A stretch of DNA of 64,000 nucleotides, taken from Luteococcus sp048595755. GTDB lineage: Bacteria; Actinomycetota; Actinomycetes; Propionibacteriales; Propionibacteriaceae. Shown in pieces: positions 60,476-64,000 of this stretch (within the stretch, counting starts at the first letter, position 1; each line of letters opens with the position of its first letter). The translations under genes and the position numbers were made by a program. Location: contig NZ_CP184360.1 of the NCBI RefSeq assembly GCF_048595755.1, positions 248,001 through 312,000 on the forward strand, given 5' to 3'. The notes beneath the pieces were generated by a model. It searched no databases. It was given only the letters and a program-made list of their open reading frames with translations, and was not told the DNA's origin.

Positions 60476-61065
60476 GGTCTTTCCTTCGGTAAGTGAGATG
60501 ACCCCAGTATGCCTCCCGCCATAGCTGTGTGGGCCGTCCTCTCCACAGTAGGCTGCCATGTCATCATGGTCGCCAAGGCATGGGAGGCTGCAAGGGCAAT
60601 GACCGACGGCATCCCCGGCGAGCCTCGGTCGCTGGCGCAACTCTTTCGGATCTAACGGTGCTACGGACGGCACGCGTTCGCTGGCCCGAGACGATCCCCG
60701 AGCCGCGACGGGCTCTACCCGACGACCCGCCGGACATCCCCGAAGACAGCACCATCTGCGGCATCTGTGGTCAGGACTTCACGCCGTTCCGGCACTACCC
60801 GAACAACCACGACTACACCCCGGCTCGAGACAAGGTGATCCGAAAAGGGGGTGATCCTATGTGCGCCCCTTCGCGGCGACCGCGTAGGCGGCACGACCCC
60901 CCGGCCCTCATTCTCACGAGTGAGAGCCGGGGGGGCTTTCTCGCGTTCACGGTGGGCCGTCGTGCCCCCCACGCCGTGACCGTGAGCACACGAAACCACG
61001 TGGCACCAGATGAACATCCACATTCCGTTGCAGGACAGCGATCCCAAAGCGCATAAGGCAATTCG
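60476..61065. other. 590-bp stretch with no convincing gene
   Basis: Contains only weak coding signs: a 29-codon ORF at 60566-60655 (MVAKAWEAARAM, GIPGEPRSLAQLFRI) and, shifted in frame after it, a stretch encoding ICGICGQDFTPFRHYP (60754-60801) that looks like half of a zinc-finger (one CxxC, the second pair missing). Together they may be remains of a decayed small zinc-binding gene. A strong hairpin with a CTTTCT tail at 60897-60940 closes this stretch on the + strand, suggesting that something is transcribed here. No RNA family other than the neighbouring rnpB is recognised. Confidence 0.4.
60897..60940 (+). terminator. Strong hairpin with short U-rich tail
   Basis: ccccccggc pairs with gccgggggg (9 bp, inner ctca/tgag extension), followed by ctttctc. 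An intrinsic-type terminator on the + strand with no assigned upstream gene. Confidence 0.6.
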
Positions 61066-61490
61066 GGGGACGAGTTCGCCTGTAAGCCGGGTTCTGTCCT
61101 CGCGGGTTGCCCCGCGATGGGTGACCATCCATCTTCGATGCCTGTTGCCAGACACCTTCGACGCCTCCTCCCCAGGGGAATGGCGTCGTGCGACCTACCC
61201 GGACGCTCGGGCGGGCAGCCCTCGGTCACGTCCGCAGCCGTGCAGGCACGGCCTTCTTGGTCTTGCTCCGGGTGGGGTTTGCCTGGCCATCCCAGTCACC
61301 TGGGATGCCGGTGGTCTCTTGCACCGCCGTTTCACCCTTACCAACGGTTGCCCGCTGGCGGTCTGTTCTCTGTGGCACTTTCCCGCGGATCACTCCGGGT
61401 CGGTGTTACCGACCACCCTGCCCTGTGGAGCCCGGACTTTCCTCGAAGACCTGGGTCTTCGCGGCCACCCGGCGAACTCGTCCGTCGTCC
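61066..61490 (-). ncRNA. rnpB: RNase P RNA, bacterial class A
   Basis: On the minus strand the P1 helix is formed by ggacgagttcgcc at the 5' side (61471-61483) and its exact complement at the 3' end (61068-61080). Conserved core blocks are present: GAGGAAAGTCCGGGCTCCAC downstream of P1, ACAGAGAACAGACCGCC, GGTAAGGGTGAAACGG, CAAACCCCACC, and the 3' CAGAACCCGGCTTACAG. It is the catalytic RNA that matures tRNA 5' ends. The 5' end is placed within about 10 nt of the RNB gene stop; exact ends need mapping. Confidence 0.95.
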
Positions 61491-61493
61491 AGT

Positions 61494-62954
61494 CTACGAC
61501 GCGGCAGGCTGGAAGGTGACCACGCCCCGCTCCAGGTCGGCCTCCTTCACCGTGACGGTGACCTCGTCGCCCAGCGCGATCCCCTTCATTCGGAAGCGCG
61601 CCTCGGTGGCCGGCTCGGCGATGGAGATGATGCCTTCGCCCTTCTTCGGGTCGTAGTCCACCACGGTGCCGGTGAACTGCTGCCCGCGATGACTGGCCAG
61701 CACCAGGGCCTCCACCAGGTCGACGATGCCACGCTCGAACTTCTTGGCGCGCTGGTCGCTGGCGCGCATCTCGTCGGGCAGGGCGGGCAGCGCATCCAGC
61801 ACCCACTGCGGGATCGGCGTGCCGTCGCACAGGTGGACGCAGACCTCGCCCACATAACGATCCACCAGCCGACGCAGCGGTGCGGTGCAGTGCGCATAGT
61901 TGGTGGCCAGCGCATTGTGCTTGAGGTTCTCGCCGACGGTCTGCTCGTCCAGCACGGTGTAGGCCGCACCACGGAAGAGCCGCGTGCAGGAGGTCATCAT
62001 GGCCAGATGGGTGGGCTTGCGCACGTCGAGCGAGCGCACGAAATCGGGGTAACCCATGTCGGCCGGCCACTGGATGCGCAGCCCCCTGGCAATGCCACGC
62101 AGTCGATCCACGTCCTGCTGCTGTGCCGGGGGCAGGGTACGTAGCACGCCGGTGGCGGCCCGCAACATGATCCCGGCGGCGGCCATCCCGGTGAGCAGCG
62201 AGATCTGGGCATTCCAGCCCTCGACCGGAAGCGGCGAGCGGAACTCGACGTGCCACTGGTCCCCGTCGGCGACGATCTCCTGCTCCGGCAGGTCGAGGCT
62301 GACGCCACCGCGATCGATCTCCTGCTGCTGGCGCAGCTCACCCACCTCACGCAAGAGCTGCAGCCACTCGGGGGCCTTGCCGTCGTCGAGCTGCTGCTGC
62401 ACCTCGGTGTAGGTGAGGCGTTCGCGGGAGGTGACCATGGCGCGGCTCACCGTCGCGGCCCGTTCGGCACCCTTCGCATCCAGGTCCACCTGCCACAGCA
62501 AGGCCGGGCGAGGGCGCCCGTCGGCCAGCAGGCTCGCGGCCCCCTCCGACAACACCGTCGGGTGCAGCGGCGCACGCTCGGCCGGTGCGTAAAAGGTCTG
62601 TCCACGACGGTGGGCCTCCTGGTCGATGGGGCCACCGGGCTCCACCCAGGCCGCCACGTCGGCGATCGCGTACCAGACGCGGAAACCGTCACCGTCGCGC
62701 TCGATGAAGACCGCCTGGTCCAGGTCCATCGAACCCTCGGGATCGATCGTCACCAGCGGCAGGTCATTGCGGTCTGCCCACTCCCCCAGCCCGAAGGCCG
62801 CCGCGTCGACACCCGACTGGCTCGCCTGCTCCGCGGCGCGCTCCACCTCGGCTGGGAACTCGGACGGAACCTCCAGCTCGGCCCTCAACCGGTCGATGCC
62901 AGCCCGGATGGGCTCGGGAACCTGCTGGACGATCCTGATGTGACGGGCGGGCAT
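61494..62954 (-). CDS. RNB-domain 3'-5' exoribonuclease
   Basis: 486 residues, ATG 62954 with CAGGAGA upstream. RNB catalytic block TIDPEGSMDLDQAVFI (the four metal-binding Asp region), WYAIADVAAWV, FYAPAERAPLHPTVLSEGA, HCTAPLRRLVDRYV, then a C-terminal S1-like or OB region (VVDYDPKKGEGIISI). It is shorter than RNase R and lacks long N-terminal cold-shock domains. Probably degrades structured RNA. Its TAG stop abuts the 5' end of rnpB on the same strand. Confidence 0.88.
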   Translation of the reverse strand: MPARHIRIVQQVPEPIRAGIDRLRAELEVPSEFPAEVERAAEQASQSGVDAAAFGLGEWADRNDLPLVTIDPEGSMDLDQAVFIERDGDGFRVWYAIADVAAWVEPGGPIDQEAHRRGQTFYAPAERAPLHPTVLSEGAASLLADGRPRPALLWQVDLDAKGAERAATVSRAMVTSRERLTYTEVQQQLDDGKAPEWLQLLREVGELRQQQEIDRGGVSLDLPEQEIVADGDQWHVEFRSPLPVEGWNAQISLLTGMAAAGIMLRAATGVLRTLPPAQQQDVDRLRGIARGLRIQWPADMGYPDFVRSLDVRKPTHLAMMTSCTRLFRGAAYTVLDEQTVGENLKHNALATNYAHCTAPLRRLVDRYVGEVCVHLCDGTPIPQWVLDALPALPDEMRASDQRAKKFERGIVDLVEALVLASHRGQQFTGTVVDYDPKKGEGIISIAEPATEARFRMKGIALGDEVTVTVKEADLERGVVTFQPAAS

Positions 62955-62986
62955 GGCGTCTCCTGTGGTGGACGATCAGCGGACTG

Positions 62987-63074
62987 TCATTCCGGCAAGC
63001 CGGATTCCCTCTTCATGGTCATTCCGGCAAGCCGGATTCCTTGCTCATGGTCATTCCGGCAAGCCGGATTCCTT
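62987..63074. repeat. 32-bp palindromic tandem repeat (REP-like), about 2.75 copies
   Basis: Copies start at 62987, 63019 and 63051, with the identical core tcattccggcaagccggatt. Each core holds the small palindrome tccggc-aa-gccgga. The third copy contains the stop codon and last six codons (ESGLPE) of the zinc-ribbon gene. It looks like a REP-type hairpin element between two same-strand genes, and may act in RNA end protection or termination. Confidence 0.85.
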
Positions 63075-63797
63075 GGTACGCACGAGGATGCGATCACACT
63101 CCTCGCAGCGCAGCACCTCATTGGGCGGTGCCTCGGCATAACGACGCAGGTCGGCCAGATTGGCCTCCAGCTGGCAGCCCGTGCAGCGCTTGGCCTTGAG
63201 CTCGGCCGCACCGATCCCCAGGCGTCCGCTCAGCCGGGTGTAGGTAGCCACCAACTGCTCCGGAAGCAGCCGCACCAGCGACTCACGCTCGACGCGACGC
63301 TCCTCCAGCTCGGCGTCCAGGTCCTTGAACTGCGAATCCCGCTTGGCCATCAACCCACGGATGCGGTCCTCGAGCTCCTTGCGTCGGGTGTCGATCTCGC
63401 GCACCTCGGCGGTCAGGTCCTCCACCACCTGCATGGCATCCAGCTGGTCGTCCTCGAGCTTGCGGATCCGGCCACCCAGGTGGTCGATCTCCTCGGTGAG
63501 CCCCCGCAGGGCCTTCGGATCGCCCACGCTGCCGTCATTGACGCGCTTCTGGTTTCGTTCCAGCCGCTGACGGGCAGGCACCAGGTCGTCCTCGACGCGC
63601 TTCGCGTCGGCCTGCGCATCGCTCAGCCTGGTCTGGGCAGCCACCTGCTGCTCCACCATCTGCTGACGCTCGGCCATCAGCGTCTTGATCGTCTCCAGCT
63701 CCGGCAGCGTCCGACGCCGATGGTTCAGCTGGTTGACCTGCAGGTCAAGGGCGGCAAGGTCGAGCAACCGCAGCTGGTCAGCCGGTTCGGCGAGCAT
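63051..63797 (-). CDS. C4-type zinc-ribbon coiled-coil protein (CdsZ-like)
   Basis: 248 residues, ATG 63797 with GAGGAGA upstream. Long coiled coil at about 25-180 (VEEQ.., ARQRLERNQKRVNDGSVGDP, LEDRIRGLMAKRDSQFKDLD) and a C-terminal C4 zinc ribbon: CTGCQL near 206 and CEECDRILVR near 232. The mycobacterial homologue (CdsZ) is an RNA-binding factor linked to rRNA and stable RNA metabolism. It lies upstream of the RNB ribonuclease and RNase P RNA genes on the same strand. The last residues are encoded by the repeat. Confidence 0.87.
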   Translation of the reverse strand: MLAEPADQLRLLDLAALDLQVNQLNHRRRTLPELETIKTLMAERQQMVEQQVAAQTRLSDAQADAKRVEDDLVPARQRLERNQKRVNDGSVGDPKALRGLTEEIDHLGGRIRKLEDDQLDAMQVVEDLTAEVREIDTRRKELEDRIRGLMAKRDSQFKDLDAELEERRVERESLVRLLPEQLVATYTRLSGRLGIGAAELKAKRCTGCQLEANLADLRRYAEAPPNEVLRCEECDRILVRTKESGLPE

Positions 63798-63884
63798 GTC
63801 TTCTCCTCAGTACATCTGGGTGCGCGTGTCGGCACCCGTGGGGGAAGCCTACCCATTCACGGCCCCGCACTAGGCTCGTGAGCC

Positions 63885-64000
63885 ATGAGCACGCCGCACA
63901 GCAGGTTTCCCCGGCGGGTCTACGAGCAGGGCGACGACCCGGATCCGCGCTTCTCGCTGGCCAATGAGCGCACCTTCCTGGCGTGGATCCGCACCTCGCT
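63885..64000 (+). CDS. DUF202 (YidH-type) membrane protein, 3' end cut by window
   Basis: The first 38 codons are visible: MSTPHSRFPRRVYEQGDDPD, then FSLANERTFLAWIRTSL, the DUF202 signature (ANERTFLAW(I/L)RT) at the start of helix 1. A TAGGCT -10 at 63871-63876 leaves almost no leader, so the message may be leaderless. Family function is unknown; some members affect ion homeostasis. Confidence 0.8.
   Translation, partial: MSTPHSRFPRRVYEQGDDPDPRFSLANERTFLAWIRTS

Noticed and set aside
60841..61056. ORF with MCAPSRRPRRRHDPP after a strong ribosome-like site (gggggtgatcctATG)
   Set aside because: The frame runs straight through a terminator hairpin and into the region before rnpB, and shows no protein-like composition.
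61010..61519. Protein ORFs over 61.0-61.5 kb on both strands
   Set aside because: They fall inside the RNase P RNA gene, whose conserved core is unmistakable.
62987..63074. Repeat array as a CRISPR
   Set aside because: The repeats are only about 22 bp of core with 10-bp, near-identical gaps, only three copies, no spacers of normal size and no cas genes.
1..64000. tRNA genes or prophage ends
   Set aside because: No T-loop-like GTTCGAATC blocks with matching acceptor stems, integrase or structural phage genes were seen; a tRNAscan run would confirm.

Overview
High-GC actinobacterial chromosome, most likely from the family Propionibacteriaceae. This rests on gene content and order: ctaE-qcrCAB beside trpD, ctaC-ctaD-ctaF, the pspA cluster, gcvT-pepA-sucB-DUF4191-RDD-glnA1, glnE-glnA2, and a riboswitch-controlled cbiMNQO cobalt locus with corrin genes. 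The genus cannot be fixed from the window. There is no integrase, transposase, tRNA, CRISPR array or rRNA, and coding is dense on both strands with many 1-17 nt gene overlaps.

Layout. 1-1048: end of a small gene and a prepilin peptidase. 1116-11602: respiratory block, with qcrBAC-ctaE (bc1 complex plus oxidase subunit III) and ctaFDC (aa3 oxidase) on the minus strand; a stand-alone receiver protein, trpD and guaB1 lie between them. 11797-15990 (minus): erpA-type Fe-S carrier, glycerate-kinase-like gene, pspAA, pspA, a small membrane protein and a PiT phosphate transporter. 16189-23167: small membrane proteins, gcvT, pepA, sucB and DUF4191. 23246-28673: ABC-F ATPase, secreted metallophosphoesterase, glycosyltransferase and RDD protein. 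28784-33397: glnA1 and a GH92 glycosidase. 33482-38343: corrin/cobalt block (Met8-like gene, cobalamin riboswitch, cbiMNQO, SUMT, cobK). 38538-45094: bgl-type PTS permease, ABC exporter, two-component system, and a small-membrane-protein/XRE/membrane-protein cassette. 45107-45368: decayed vapBC remnant. 45470-54342: DprE2-like reductase, glnE, SCP-like protein, glnA2, DUF2510 protein and map. 54372-59827: ArsR regulator divergent from a five-gene Nik/Opp-type ABC importer. 59942-64000: lipoprotein, a poorly coding stretch, rnpB (minus), an RNB-domain ribonuclease, a zinc-ribbon coiled-coil protein, and the start of a DUF202 gene.

How it fits together. Nitrogen: glnA1, the glnE/SCP intergenic region and glnA2 each carry a GlnR-type motif (gTnAC-n6-GaAAC). 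glnA1 keeps the adenylylation tyrosine that GlnE would modify; glnA2 does not. Phosphate: the metallophosphoesterase has an 11-nt-period PhoP-like box, and a GTTCACC element precedes pit. Metals and B12: the cobalamin riboswitch controls cobalt uptake beside corrin enzymes, and the ArsR-linked importer may bring in nickel or cobalt. The most unusual small-scale structures are a 32-bp palindromic tandem repeat that starts at the stop codon of the zinc-ribbon gene, an RNB ribonuclease whose stop codon abuts the RNase P RNA, a 15-bp perfect palindrome in front of the two-component system, and TGTCAA half-site repeats in front of the XRE cassette.
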